Origin: an uncultured Eubacteriales bacterium
Lineage (GTDB): Bacteria > Bacillota > Clostridia > Oscillospirales > UBA644
Assembly: GCA_934438175.1 (NCBI GenBank)
Contig: CAKSBH010000005.1
Location: 1 to 64,000, forward strand
DNA length: 64,000 nucleotides
Direction of reading: 5' to 3'
The stretch's first letter is position 1. Each line of letters opens with the position of its first letter. The translations under genes and the position numbers were made by a program. This document shows, one piece after another, positions 51,470 through 60,132 of this stretch. The notes beneath the pieces were generated by a model, which searched no databases, was not told the origin of the DNA, and saw nothing but the letters and a program-made list of their open reading frames with translations.

Positions 51470-52201
51470 TCAGTTCACACTCAGAACCGTCTGCCGGATG
51501 CCATTCCCCAGCATTACGGTCTCCTCATCCCGGAGAAACTGCGCGTCCCGTTCCTCATCCGTCACCGGCATAACATACTGCAAAGCATAGGTACTGCTCC
51601 CCGGAATCAGCAGCCCGGTATACCGCCGCCCGATTTCCATCGGCAATTCATTGGAACTAAGCTTGAGCACATATTCTGTCTTCGGGTCATACGACAGCTC
51701 ATAGTCACCGTCTTTCAGATTCTTGCAAAGGATATTCCCCTGTGCATCGGTCTCCGAAGTCGCACCGAGTTTTTTCAACACTTTCTGCAGATCTTCCTCC
51801 TTTTTGGGGAAGAAATAGCACTCCTGCACCACATCCACATTGGCAACACGCTTTACCCGGAATCCGCCAAACGACTCGCCAACCGAATCAATCACACATT
51901 TTTTCACGGTCTTTCCGGTCAGAACCGACTGTCCGTCCACCGTTTTTACCGTCAGATATGCAACGGATTCCTGACAGGTCAGAGAAACCATCACAGCCCG
52001 GACATCCGCGCTTTTGTAACTTTTGCAAAACGCATCAAACGACGTAAACATTGCCCTGTCCGGGTTGGAATCCGTATATATTTTTTCTGCCGTCTGCAAC
52101 AGCTCGTCCGGAAACGGCTGTATCGTGCCCTGGCATCCCGCAAGGGAAAAAAGAACGGAAAAAACCAAAAGAAGCGCAAAGACCTTACCCGTTATTTTCA
52201 T
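51470..52201 (-). CDS. small lipoprotein of unknown function
   Basis: A 243-residue predicted lipoprotein. Signal peptide with lipobox 'LFSLAGC' (Cys at about 22). The mature part is mixed alpha/beta with no motif I recognise; segments such as 'VYFFPKKEEDLQKVLKKLGA' type sequence and 'YELSYDPKTEYVLKLSSNELP' suggest a compact soluble domain outside the membrane. Start is ATG 52201 with AAGGAGG 6 nt upstream. Own promoter (52341-52369) and terminator. Confidence 0.75.
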   Translation of the reverse strand: MKITGKVFALLLVFSVLFSLAGCQGTIQPFPDELLQTAEKIYTDSNPDRAMFTSFDAFCKSYKSADVRAVMVSLTCQESVAYLTVKTVDGQSVLTGKTVKKCVIDSVGESFGGFRVKRVANVDVVQECYFFPKKEEDLQKVLKKLGATSETDAQGNILCKNLKDGDYELSYDPKTEYVLKLSSNELPMEIGRRYTGLLIPGSSTYALQYVMPVTDEERDAQFLRDEETVMLGNGIRQTVLSVN

Positions 52202-52340
52202 AATTTTCCTCCTTGGTTCCGCAGAGAACGGAATTTTCGTCCGAAGAACCGTGCTTTTATCACGCCGGCATAAACGGAAATTTCTCCGGGAAGCACCCTT
52301 TCCCGGCAAGTCCGGAGGATTCTGTCATACCGTGTTTTTT

Positions 52341-52369
52341 ATTTTATCATCTTTTAACCGAAAAGTCAA
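52341..52369 (-). promoter_or_regulatory. SigA-type promoter for the small lipoprotein
   Basis: Minus-strand TTGACT (52364-52369), 17 bp, TAAAAT (52341-52346). The leader is about 130 nt with no clear structure. Confidence 0.68.
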
Positions 52370-52391
52370 GAATTTCCGTTTGACATACCGC

Positions 52392-52420
52392 TTTACAAAG
52401 ATGCTTTTTTGTGCTATAAT
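52392..52420 (+). promoter_or_regulatory. SigA-type promoter of the ABC exporter operon
   Basis: TTTACA (52392-52397), 17 bp, TATAAT (52415-52420), 70 nt before the first gene. Confidence 0.78.
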
Positions 52421-52489
52421 AATATTTATGATTAAAATGAGAGTTTTTTCCTCTTTCGGTATCAAAGGGTATTTCCCACGGAGGCATCT

Positions 52490-54253
52490 ATGATTTTCGG
52501 AAAACACATCAACAAATACTATCTCCGGTTCAGCTGGATGCTGCTTCTCGGAGTAGCGAGTCTGTTTGCCGTAGACTTCTTTCAGCTGAAAATTCCGGAG
52601 TTGTACGGGCTGATTATCGACGGACTTGACCCCTCCACCCCGGGAACGCTGGGAATGGATACCGTTCTTTCCGTCTGCACCGAGATGCTGGGCATTATCG
52701 CCATCATGGTGTTGGGACGTTTCCTGTGGCGCATCGGCTTTTTCGGCTCTGCCATCCGTGTGGAAACACAGATGCGGGATGAAATGTTTGACCGTTGCAA
52801 GGATCTTTCCCAGCAGTATTATCAGGTGAACAAGGTAGGCGACCTCATGTCGCTGTTCACCAACGATCTGGACACCATCAACGAATGCTTCGGAGACGGG
52901 ATGCTTCTGTTCTTCGACGCTTTGCTGCTGGGCGGAATGTCCCTGTACAAAATGGCAACGCTGAATCTCACGCTGATGCTTTTCTCCCTCGTCCCGCTGT
53001 TTTTCATGGGCATGGTTGGTACCATCGTGGGCAAATACATGCAGAAAAAATGGGAAGAGCGGCAGGAAGCATTCTCCAAACTGTCCGACTATGCCCAGGA
53101 AACCTTTTCCGGCATCGCCGTGGTCAAGGCATTTGTCAGCGAGTTCAAGGAGCTTCTCCGGTTCCGCAAACTGAACCGTCACAACGAAGAGGTCAACGTA
53201 CAGTTTACCCGCGCTGCCGTTTTGCTGGAAATCTCGGTCAACCTGTTTGTACAAAGCGTCATCTGCGTCATTCTCGGTTACGGCGGATGGCTGGTATACA
53301 GCGGGCAGCTTTCCGTTGCCCAGCTGATCATGTTTCTCTCTTATTTTGATGCCGTTATCTGGCCGGTCATGGCAGTGTCCAACCTCATCGAAATGACCTC
53401 TCGGGGCAAAGCATCACTGAACCGCATCGGCAAGCTGATTGACCGCAAGCCGGATGTCGCCGACCGGGACGGGGTACAGGATCCCGGACCGCTTCACGGA
53501 GAGATCGAATTCCGTCACCTTACCTTCCGCTACCCCGACACCGACCGTGCTGTACTGAACGATGTGTCCCTGCACATCCGGGCAGGAGAACGCATTGGCG
53601 TCATCGGAAAAACGGGATGCGGCAAAACCACACTGGTGGATCTGCTGCTTCGCATCTACAATGTGCCGGACGGTATGCTGTTTCTGGACGGCAAGGACAT
53701 CAACACCCTTCCCATTCACCGGGTAAGGGAAGATACCGCCTATGTTCCGCAGGACAACTTCCTGTTTTCCGATACCATCGGAGGCAACATTGCGTTTTCC
53801 GAGGGCGGACAGGCAACGCCAGAACGGATTCAGCGTGCGGCGCATATCGCGGCACTGGACGATAACCTCGCCGATTTCTCCGACGGTTATGACACCGTTC
53901 TCGGAGAACGCGGAGTCACCATCTCCGGAGGACAGAAACAGAGAACCTCCATTGCCCGCGCCGTTATGAAAAATGCCGCCATCCTCATTCTGGACGACTC
54001 GGTCTCCGCTGTGGACACGGGCACCGAAAAAAAGATCATCGAACGTCTGCGGGAAGACCGCACCGGAAAAACCACACTGCTCATCGCCCATCGGGTCTCC
54101 ACCGTGGAGCAGATGGACAAAGTCCTTCTTCTGGACGACGGCAGAGTGGTGGATTTCGGCACACACCAACAGCTGCTGGAACGGTGTGAGGAATACCGAA
54201 CGACCGTTGAATTGCAGCGTCTTGAAAGCGAGATCGGAGGGATGAACGCATGA
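52490..54253 (+). CDS. ABC exporter half-transporter, subunit 1 (non-canonical ATP site)
   Basis: A 587-residue fusion of a six-helix membrane domain (1-320) and an ATPase domain (about 340-587), of the multidrug/lipid exporter type (YheI/BmrC-like). ATPase motifs: Walker A 'GKTGCGKTTL' (about 373-382), signature 'ISGGQKQR' (about 479-486), Walker B 'ILILDDSVSAVDT' with Asp instead of the catalytic Glu, and His in 'LIAHRVST'. Asp in place of Glu is typical of the degenerate site in heterodimeric exporters. The stop overlaps the start of subunit 2 by 4 nt. GGAGG lies upstream of the ATG. Confidence 0.93.
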   Translation: MIFGKHINKYYLRFSWMLLLGVASLFAVDFFQLKIPELYGLIIDGLDPSTPGTLGMDTVLSVCTEMLGIIAIMVLGRFLWRIGFFGSAIRVETQMRDEMFDRCKDLSQQYYQVNKVGDLMSLFTNDLDTINECFGDGMLLFFDALLLGGMSLYKMATLNLTLMLFSLVPLFFMGMVGTIVGKYMQKKWEERQEAFSKLSDYAQETFSGIAVVKAFVSEFKELLRFRKLNRHNEEVNVQFTRAAVLLEISVNLFVQSVICVILGYGGWLVYSGQLSVAQLIMFLSYFDAVIWPVMAVSNLIEMTSRGKASLNRIGKLIDRKPDVADRDGVQDPGPLHGEIEFRHLTFRYPDTDRAVLNDVSLHIRAGERIGVIGKTGCGKTTLVDLLLRIYNVPDGMLFLDGKDINTLPIHRVREDTAYVPQDNFLFSDTIGGNIAFSEGGQATPERIQRAAHIAALDDNLADFSDGYDTVLGERGVTISGGQKQRTSIARAVMKNAAILILDDSVSAVDTGTEKKIIERLREDRTGKTTLLIAHRVSTVEQMDKVLLLDDGRVVDFGTHQQLLERCEEYRTTVELQRLESEIGGMNA

Positions 54254-56154
54254 ATCCGCTTCTGATTGCCTTTGCCGTCATCGGCATTTTTACAGCCGCC
54301 ATTCTGTTGGCATTTTTCCTGGTCAAAGAAAAGAAAGACGCCTTTGGCTTTGACCGCAACATGAAAGACTCCGAAATCATCCGTCGCCTGTTCCGCTATG
54401 CCAAGCCGTATCTTGGCAAATTCGGCATTGCCCTGCTTCTGATGATCCTCGGCGTCGCATCCGAAATTGCCAGCCCGCTCATCATCGGCAACATCACCGA
54501 CATTCTCGGAAGAGATTCCTTTGAATACCGTGAAGTTCTTCTCAATGTCGTTCTTTGCACGGGCGTTCTGCTGCTGTCGCTCACCTGCATGTATTTCCAG
54601 GCAACACTGCTGCAGAAAACCGGACAGCGCATCATTTCCGACATCCGGCAGGATACGTTTGAGCACATTGAATCGCTGTCACATGGGCAACTGAACCACA
54701 TTCCCGTCGGCACACTGGTCACCCGTGTCACCAACGATACCCAAGCGGTCTCCCGTCTGTTCACCAACATTGTGGTGAATCTGGTCCGCAACGTCTGCAC
54801 GGTCTTCGGCATCGTCACCGCCATGTTCTTTGTCAACGTACGGCTGACCCTGATGGTTCTCTGCTCCACCCCGTTCATTGTGCTGTTTTCGGTCATTTTC
54901 CGAAAATTCTCACGCCGCGCCCATCGGGAAGTGAAAACACGGACCACCGACCTCAACGTTTTTCTTTCTGAAAATCTGTCCGGCATCAAGGTTACACAAA
55001 TCTTCAACCAGGAAGATGAAAAACTGCGCCAGTTCCGTGAAAAGAACACCGTTCTGCAAGCTGCACGCTTTCGCCAGATTTTTGTTTTCGGAATTTTCCG
55101 TCCCTGCATCTACATGCTTTATCTGGTAACGGTTCTCTGCCTGTTCTGGATGGCGGGAACTTCCACGTCCGAAGATTTTCTTTTTCTCGATCAGGCAATT
55201 ACTTATCCCACCGTGGTGATTTTCTATCAGTATATTGCCCAGTTCTTCACGCCCGTGCAGAATCTTGCCGAGCAATTCAATGTTCTGCAGGCGGCATTTG
55301 CCTCTGCCGAAAAAATCTTTACCATTCTGGACATCGTACCGGAAGTTCAGGATGCCCCCGATGCCATGGAGGTGGATTCCATTGAAGGCAGGATTGAGTT
55401 CCGTGACGTCTGGTTTGCCTACAAGCCGAATGAATGGGTGCTGAAGGGAGTATCGTTTACGGTTCTGCCCCGCCAGACGGTTGCGTTCGTCGGAGCGACC
55501 GGTGCCGGGAAAAGCACCGTACTCTCGCTGATCTGTCGCAATTATGACATTCAGAAGGGACAGATTCTCATCGACGGCATCGACATCAAAAAATACAAGA
55601 TTTCCTCGCTTCGCCGTCACTTCGGGCAGATGCTGCAGGACGTTTTTCTGTTTTCCGGGACGGTACGAAGCAACATCGTACTGTGCGACGAAGACATTCC
55701 GGATGAAGCCGTACGTGCCGCCTGTCACAGCGTCAACGCCGATTCCTTTATTGACAAGCTGAAAAACGGCCTTGACGAAGAAGTGCGGGAACGCGGCGGA
55801 AACTTCTCGGCAGGTCAGCGACAGCTCATTTCGTTTGCCCGCACCGTCGTTCATCAGCCGGAGGTCATGATTCTGGACGAAGCCACCGCAAATATTGACA
55901 CGGAAACGGAACAGCTCATTCAGAATTCCCTGGCACACATGATGAACGTCAGCACCATGCTGATCGTGGCGCACCGGCTGTCCACCATCCAGCACGCCGA
56001 CAATGTTCTGGTTATGTCCCACGGCGAAATTGCCGAACAGGGAACGCACCAGGAACTTCTCAAACTCAAAGGGATGTATTACCGGCTGTATCAGCTTCAA
56101 TTTGAAAAAGAACGTCTGCTTTCCGGCACCGGAAAAGCCGGAACTGAGGCATGA
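54250..56154 (+). CDS. ABC exporter half-transporter, subunit 2 (catalytic Glu present)
   Basis: A 634-residue partner of the preceding subunit. An extra N-terminal hydrophobic segment (1-25) precedes the six-helix domain. ATPase: Walker A 'GATGAGKSTV' (about 418-427), signature altered to 'FSAGQRQL' (about 525-532), Walker B 'VMILDEATANIDT' with catalytic Glu, and His in 'LIVAHRLST'. With subunit 1 it forms one full and one degenerate ATP site, as in LmrCD, BmrCD and TM287/288. Exported substrate unknown. Co-transcribed with subunit 1 (ATGA overlap). Confidence 0.93.
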   Translation: MNPLLIAFAVIGIFTAAILLAFFLVKEKKDAFGFDRNMKDSEIIRRLFRYAKPYLGKFGIALLLMILGVASEIASPLIIGNITDILGRDSFEYREVLLNVVLCTGVLLLSLTCMYFQATLLQKTGQRIISDIRQDTFEHIESLSHGQLNHIPVGTLVTRVTNDTQAVSRLFTNIVVNLVRNVCTVFGIVTAMFFVNVRLTLMVLCSTPFIVLFSVIFRKFSRRAHREVKTRTTDLNVFLSENLSGIKVTQIFNQEDEKLRQFREKNTVLQAARFRQIFVFGIFRPCIYMLYLVTVLCLFWMAGTSTSEDFLFLDQAITYPTVVIFYQYIAQFFTPVQNLAEQFNVLQAAFASAEKIFTILDIVPEVQDAPDAMEVDSIEGRIEFRDVWFAYKPNEWVLKGVSFTVLPRQTVAFVGATGAGKSTVLSLICRNYDIQKGQILIDGIDIKKYKISSLRRHFGQMLQDVFLFSGTVRSNIVLCDEDIPDEAVRAACHSVNADSFIDKLKNGLDEEVRERGGNFSAGQRQLISFARTVVHQPEVMILDEATANIDTETEQLIQNSLAHMMNVSTMLIVAHRLSTIQHADNVLVMSHGEIAEQGTHQELLKLKGMYYRLYQLQFEKERLLSGTGKAGTEA

Positions 56155-56155
56155 T

Positions 56156-56647
56156 ATGAAAAAAATCAACATTGTTCTTGTAGAGCCGGAAATCCCACAG
56201 AATACCGGAAACATCTCCCGCACCTGTGCCTGCACGGGCGCAGCGCTTCACCTGGTCAAACCCATGAAATTCTCTGTGGATGAAAGCCATGTCCGCAGGG
56301 CAGGGCTGGATTACTGGAAATATCTTGATCTTACCATCCACGAATCGTTGACGGATTTTCTCCGTTTTTCCGAGGGAAAAGAGTTGTTTTTTGCCTCCAC
56401 AAAGGGGCAGAAATGCTACAGTGACGTCCACTATCCGGACGGATGCTTTCTTCTGTTCGGAAAAGAAACGGCAGGACTTCCCGAAGAACTTCTTCACAAC
56501 CGGTACGACCGTTGCATCCGCATTCCCATGAAAGAAGAGGTCCGAAGTCTGAATCTTTCCAACGCCGTCGCCATCGTTTTATACGAAGCATTGCGGCAGG
56601 GAGGTTTTGAAGGACTGGAAGAAATAGGACACCTTCGCACCTTCTGA
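56156..56647 (+). CDS. trmL: tRNA (cytidine(34)-2'-O)-methyltransferase TrmL
   Basis: A 163-residue SPOUT methyltransferase that methylates the wobble base of tRNA-Leu. Seen: 'INIVLVEPEIPQNTGNISRTC' type start (residues 3-23), 'AALHLVKPMKF', 'LLFGKETAGLPEELL' (about 102-116) and the knot motif 'IRIPMKEEVRSLNLSNAVAIVLYEA' type end, all TrmL/YibK signatures. It starts 1 nt after the ABC subunit 2 stop with GAGG 6 nt upstream, so it is in the same operon. Confidence 0.95.
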   Translation: MKKINIVLVEPEIPQNTGNISRTCACTGAALHLVKPMKFSVDESHVRRAGLDYWKYLDLTIHESLTDFLRFSEGKELFFASTKGQKCYSDVHYPDGCFLLFGKETAGLPEELLHNRYDRCIRIPMKEEVRSLNLSNAVAIVLYEALRQGGFEGLEEIGHLRTF

Positions 56648-56670
56648 AAACAAAGGAAAGGAGCAGGTCC

Positions 56671-57693
56671 ATGGCAGAAAAAATTCAAACATTCCGAGAA
56701 ATGGAACACCGCAGGCATCTGAATGAGGTATTCACCGTATTTTTCATTGTGGCATGCGGGGTTGCCGTTTCACAAACGCTTTTTTCTTGGTTTACAACAA
56801 AACTTTTCCCCGCGGACCTCGACCTCACCCCTGTCCTCTGCATTCTGAAAATCTTTGTTCAGGTCTTCTATTGGAGCGTTTCGCTGTATGTGCCGTTTCT
56901 GCTGTACCGCATGATCGTCCATCGTTCTCCCGGGCAGTACTATGTCCCGGCAAAAACACCGCTTTCTCTTCCGGTTCTCCTGACTGCCATTCCCGCCGTT
57001 TCCGGATGCGGCGCGGCTTTGTATCTTCTGTCCGCGCGGTTCACGGCATTCATGACAGAGGCAGGATATGTATTGACCGAAAGGTTTGAGCCGCCGGTTT
57101 TGCCGCAAGATTCAGCCACCTACATCGCCGTCGTCGTAGCGGCGACGATAATTCCCGGCTTTTTCTCCGAGCTTTCCATGCGGGGAATCGTTCTCGGCGA
57201 ATTGCAGGGAGAAAGCCCATGGTTTGCAGTTCTTATCGCCGCCCTGATCGGCGCGGGAAGCCACATCTCGTTTCTTGTTCTCCCCTCCCTGTTCGTCACC
57301 GGTCTTCTTCTCGGTGTAATCCGGCTCAAAACCGGCTCGCAGTATCTCTGCTGGATTGCCGCCTCCGTTTCCAACGGGGTCACCGCCGCCCTATGGGCGA
57401 TATCCCGGCTGGATCCCTCTTTCTGGGCGCAGGCAGAGCCAACCGCGCTTCTCCTTGCCGCGGGCATCGGCATTCTCTTTTCCATTATTCTGCTGGCACT
57501 GCTTCTACCCCGCAGTCATCCCAAGGGGAAACTTTCTTTCCGTGACGGTTGCCGTGCATTTTTCGGATCCTTTGCGCTGTGGATTTTTCTCGCCCTTGTC
57601 GTGTTCCGATTCCTCTTTCTCTACATCGCAAAGCCCCGCCCTCAGGACCCTGCCGAGCAGGTCCGCATTGAAAAGAAGATCCAGGAAGTTTGA
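56671..57693 (+). CDS. CPBP-family intramembrane protein, partly degenerate protease motifs
   Basis: A 340-residue protein with about eight membrane helices. The CPBP (Rce1-like) region is near residues 165-235: 'GFFSELSMRGIVLGEL' matches the EExxxR motif except that the first Glu is Ser, 'ALIGAGSHISFLVLPSLF' supplies the His of motif 2 and 'FVTGLLLGVIRLKTGS' the third. Loss of one Glu makes activity uncertain. These proteins are implicated in prenyl-protein cleavage or bacteriocin immunity. AAGGAG lies before the ATG; last gene of the exporter operon, 23 nt after trmL. Confidence 0.78.
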   Translation: MAEKIQTFREMEHRRHLNEVFTVFFIVACGVAVSQTLFSWFTTKLFPADLDLTPVLCILKIFVQVFYWSVSLYVPFLLYRMIVHRSPGQYYVPAKTPLSLPVLLTAIPAVSGCGAALYLLSARFTAFMTEAGYVLTERFEPPVLPQDSATYIAVVVAATIIPGFFSELSMRGIVLGELQGESPWFAVLIAALIGAGSHISFLVLPSLFVTGLLLGVIRLKTGSQYLCWIAASVSNGVTAALWAISRLDPSFWAQAEPTALLLAAGIGILFSIILLALLLPRSHPKGKLSFRDGCRAFFGSFALWIFLALVVFRFLFLYIAKPRPQDPAEQVRIEKKIQEV

Positions 57694-57702
57694 TATTCAG
57701 AA

Positions 57703-57737
57703 AAAAAGGAAGGTCCGTCATGCTGACCTTCCTTTTT
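57703..57737. terminator. bidirectional terminator between the CPBP and SDR genes
   Basis: AAAAAGGAAGGT and ACCTTCCTTTTT pair around an 11-nt loop, with A- and T-runs built into the stem ends. Confidence 0.85.
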
Positions 57738-58494
57738 ATTTTCTGTCTCTTTTTCGATGCTGTTGACAGTACGCAATCCGCGCCAGAAGAAAATCCGGCA
57801 AAAGCCGCTGACCGAAACGGACCATCCGCATCATCACCCCCGGCGTAATGATGCGTTTCCCCCGCAGGGTCTTACGAACGGCGTACTCCGCAACGTCTTC
57901 GCTTTTCAGTCCCTTCAGAGAAAATTGCACGCCCGCAACACGGTCGAACTCCGTACGCACGGGTCCCGGACAAAGAAGCGAGATTGTCACCGGAGATTTC
58001 CTGCGCCGCAATTCTTCGGCGAGCGCCTCGGAATACCGCACCACATACGATTTTGTAGCATAATACGTGCTCATCAACGGCCCCGGCAGAAATCCGGCGG
58101 ATGACGCCACGTTGAGGATCCTGCCATGTCCCTGCTTCTCAAATTTTTCTGCAAACCGTTTGGTCAGGATGTGAACGGCACGTACATTCACGTCAATCAT
58201 GCTCAGTTCCCGCTGCAGGTCCACCTCATCATAAGCCCCGAACAGCCCAAAGCCCGCATTATTCACCAGCATCTCCAGCGGCTCGTCTTCCCATTCTTCA
58301 AACAGCCGCAGACATTCATCCGCATCCGACAGATCCCGTACCGAAACCGTAGTATTCACCGGAAGTGACGACGCCAACTCCTTCAGACGATCTTCCCGAC
58401 GTGCCACCAGAATCAAGTCCCATCCCCGCGCGGCAAGCGCCCGCGCCATATCTCTGCCAAGCCCCGAACTGGCGCCCGTAATCAAAGCCCTCAT
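57736..58494 (-). CDS. short-chain dehydrogenase/reductase
   Basis: A 252-residue classical SDR. NAD(P) motif 'ALITGASSGLGRDMA' (TGxxxGxG, residues 3-17), Arg pair 'VARREDR' near 31-37 suggesting NADPH, 'LVNNAGFG' (about 80-87), catalytic Ser in 'NVASSAGFLPG' (about 132-142) and 'YYATKSYV' (YxxxK, about 148-155), then 'LCPGPVRTEF'. The DltE/YdfG-like group fits; substrate unknown. Own promoter at 58520-58548. Confidence 0.92.
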   Translation of the reverse strand: MRALITGASSGLGRDMARALAARGWDLILVARREDRLKELASSLPVNTTVSVRDLSDADECLRLFEEWEDEPLEMLVNNAGFGLFGAYDEVDLQRELSMIDVNVRAVHILTKRFAEKFEKQGHGRILNVASSAGFLPGPLMSTYYATKSYVVRYSEALAEELRRRKSPVTISLLCPGPVRTEFDRVAGVQFSLKGLKSEDVAEYAVRKTLRGKRIITPGVMMRMVRFGQRLLPDFLLARIAYCQQHRKRDRK

Positions 58495-58519
58495 ACCGTT
58501 CTCCTTTTTTGTTTTTTTT

Positions 58520-58548
58520 ATTGTATCACATTTTTCTATGGTTGTCTA
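58520..58548 (-). promoter_or_regulatory. SigA-type promoter for the SDR gene
   Basis: Minus-strand TAGACA (58543-58548), 17 bp, TACAAT (58520-58525), about 25 nt upstream of the SDR start. Confidence 0.65.
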
Positions 58549-58605
58549 CTTATAAAATTTTATACACCGGAAAAGATAACAGAAAAAAGAAAACGGAGAT
58601 TTTTT

Positions 58606-59040
58606 ATGTTAGACCAAGCCGACCTCAATTTGCTCAATGCCGTATACCGGAACGCGACCCGAGGCAGAGCAGCGCTGCTCAAACTTCTCGCTTCCGTCAA
58701 AAACCGCCGCCTCAAAGCAACCCTCGATGCCATGACCGTACGGCTCAAGGCCTCGTCCGATGCCGCCGAACTCCGTCTGAAAAACAACCACACCCCCGCC
58801 CAGGGAGGAAGTACGTTCAAACGGCTGTGGGCGGCATTCAAACTGAAACTCAAGCAAGCCCGGAATCCGTCTGTTTCCGGCACAGCCGAAATTTTACTTC
58901 AACTCACAGCGGAAGGGATCTCCGATCTCACCCGCGCACTTCGGACCTATCCGACCGCCCTTCCGGAAACCGTTTCCATCGCACGCCGCCTGCTGGAAAA
59001 CGAAGAAGCATTTTTCCAAAAAATGAAAGATTATCTTTGA
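58606..59040 (+). CDS. all-helical protein of unknown function
   Basis: A 144-residue soluble protein predicted to be nearly all helix with a break near residues 60-70 (NNHTPAQGGST). The start 'DQADLNLLNAVYRNATRGRAALLKLL' type sequence with amphipathic heptads, and later 'AEILLQLTAEGISDLTRALRT', suggest a four-helix bundle, loosely like DUF2383/ferritin-like stress proteins, but no metal ligands are arranged clearly. The Lys/Arg-rich middle is unusual. GGAG lies before the ATG. Its stop codon (TGA) overlaps the -35 box of the next promoter. Confidence 0.65.
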   Translation: MLDQADLNLLNAVYRNATRGRAALLKLLASVKNRRLKATLDAMTVRLKASSDAAELRLKNNHTPAQGGSTFKRLWAAFKLKLKQARNPSVSGTAEILLQLTAEGISDLTRALRTYPTALPETVSIARRLLENEEAFFQKMKDYL

Positions 59041-59065
59041 CAAAACAAGGCAAATATGCTATACT
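59037..59065 (+). promoter_or_regulatory. SigA-type promoter for the GtrA-type gene
   Basis: TTGACA (59037-59042), 17 bp, TATACT (59060-59065). It shows that an in-frame ATG at 59056 is upstream of transcription and cannot be the start. Confidence 0.8.
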
Positions 59066-59100
59066 TGATACAGTCATTTTCATGGAGGGAATCGGTTTTC

Positions 59101-60102
59101 ATGTCTTCGGTCGTTATTCTGTTCGGCATGGGTGTTCCGACACCGCAATTACACGGCATCATGCACCGTCTGCGTCAGGAGGAGCCCGATCCCCGCATCG
59201 TCATCCTGTCCGGAGAATCTCCGTCACGCAGGAAAGAAGCGGAGGACGGTCTCCCGGTTTCCGGCGATGTCGTCTGGAATGCAAAAATTTCTTTTGCCGA
59301 AGCGCTTCATCGCGCAGCAACCGAATATCCGGATGCCGTTGTTGTTTTTGCCGATGAACCCACAGATGCCGATTCTGTCTGGACGCTTGCCCATGCCATC
59401 GATGTCACACAGGCACAGATTGCCGTCGGAATCTCCGGACAACCGGCTCCGAAACTCTTCCGGGCATTGTTCCGTATCGGTGCCGGCATTCCGCTGCCGA
59501 ATCCGTGCAGTCGCCTCCTGGCATTTTCCCCAAAAGCATTGCAGATTTCCGGCACGGCAGACCCGAAAGATCCCGTCCAGCTTCTCACCCGGGCAAAATC
59601 TCTCGGAATTTCGCTTGCAACGGTTTCTTTGCCGCAAACCGAAGCATCCGCAACACCCAAGCCCCCGCTCCGGCTGTATTTTCGCTTTCTGTTTCACATC
59701 CTCAAGTTTGCGGGATCCTCGTTTTTTTGTTATGGACTGGAGCTTCTTCTCTACAGCATTCTGTATACCTTGTGGGCAAAAAAAAGTGTATTTGCCTTCG
59801 GCGGAACTTCCTTTTCGGAAGCCATCGGAAATCCCGCGATGCTGGGCTCCTTTCTGATTGCACGCTTTCTTTCGGCATGTCTGAACTTCATTCTCAACCG
59901 CAACGTTGTTTTCCGTTCCCGTGGGAAACTGGGACGGGCACTCGGCTCGTACGCACTGCTTGTCCTTTTTGTCGCTGCCGCAACCTATCTGCTGCTTGGA
60001 ATTTTCTCGTTTCTCGGCGTCAGCAGCATTTTGGCTCACCCCCTCTCAACGATACTGATGTTCTTTGTCAGTTATACCGTGCAAAGAAAACTTATTTTTT
60101 AA
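59101..60102 (+). CDS. GtrA-type membrane protein with remnant glycosyltransferase domain
   Basis: A 333-residue protein. Residues about 195-333 are a GtrA family domain with four helices, including 'FLIARFLSACLNFILNRNVVFRS' type sequence (about 260-285) and 'FFVSYTVQRKLIF' at the end; GtrA proteins help flip or transfer sugar-polyprenyl units. Residues 1-180 resemble the second half of a family 2 glycosyltransferase ('FADEPTDADSVWTLAHAID' and 'RALFRIGAGIPLPNPCSRLLAFSPKAL' type segments), but the nucleotide-sugar motif (ED..D and DxD) is not kept, so catalysis is doubtful. Start ATG 59101 has GGAGG 12 nt upstream. Probably co-transcribed with the DUF4091 lipoprotein (30 nt gap). Confidence 0.78.
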   Translation: MSSVVILFGMGVPTPQLHGIMHRLRQEEPDPRIVILSGESPSRRKEAEDGLPVSGDVVWNAKISFAEALHRAATEYPDAVVVFADEPTDADSVWTLAHAIDVTQAQIAVGISGQPAPKLFRALFRIGAGIPLPNPCSRLLAFSPKALQISGTADPKDPVQLLTRAKSLGISLATVSLPQTEASATPKPPLRLYFRFLFHILKFAGSSFFCYGLELLLYSILYTLWAKKSVFAFGGTSFSEAIGNPAMLGSFLIARFLSACLNFILNRNVVFRSRGKLGRALGSYALLVLFVAAATYLLLGIFSFLGVSSILAHPLSTILMFFVSYTVQRKLIF

Positions 60103-60132
60103 CGAAAATAATACATAAGAGGTGATTTCCCG

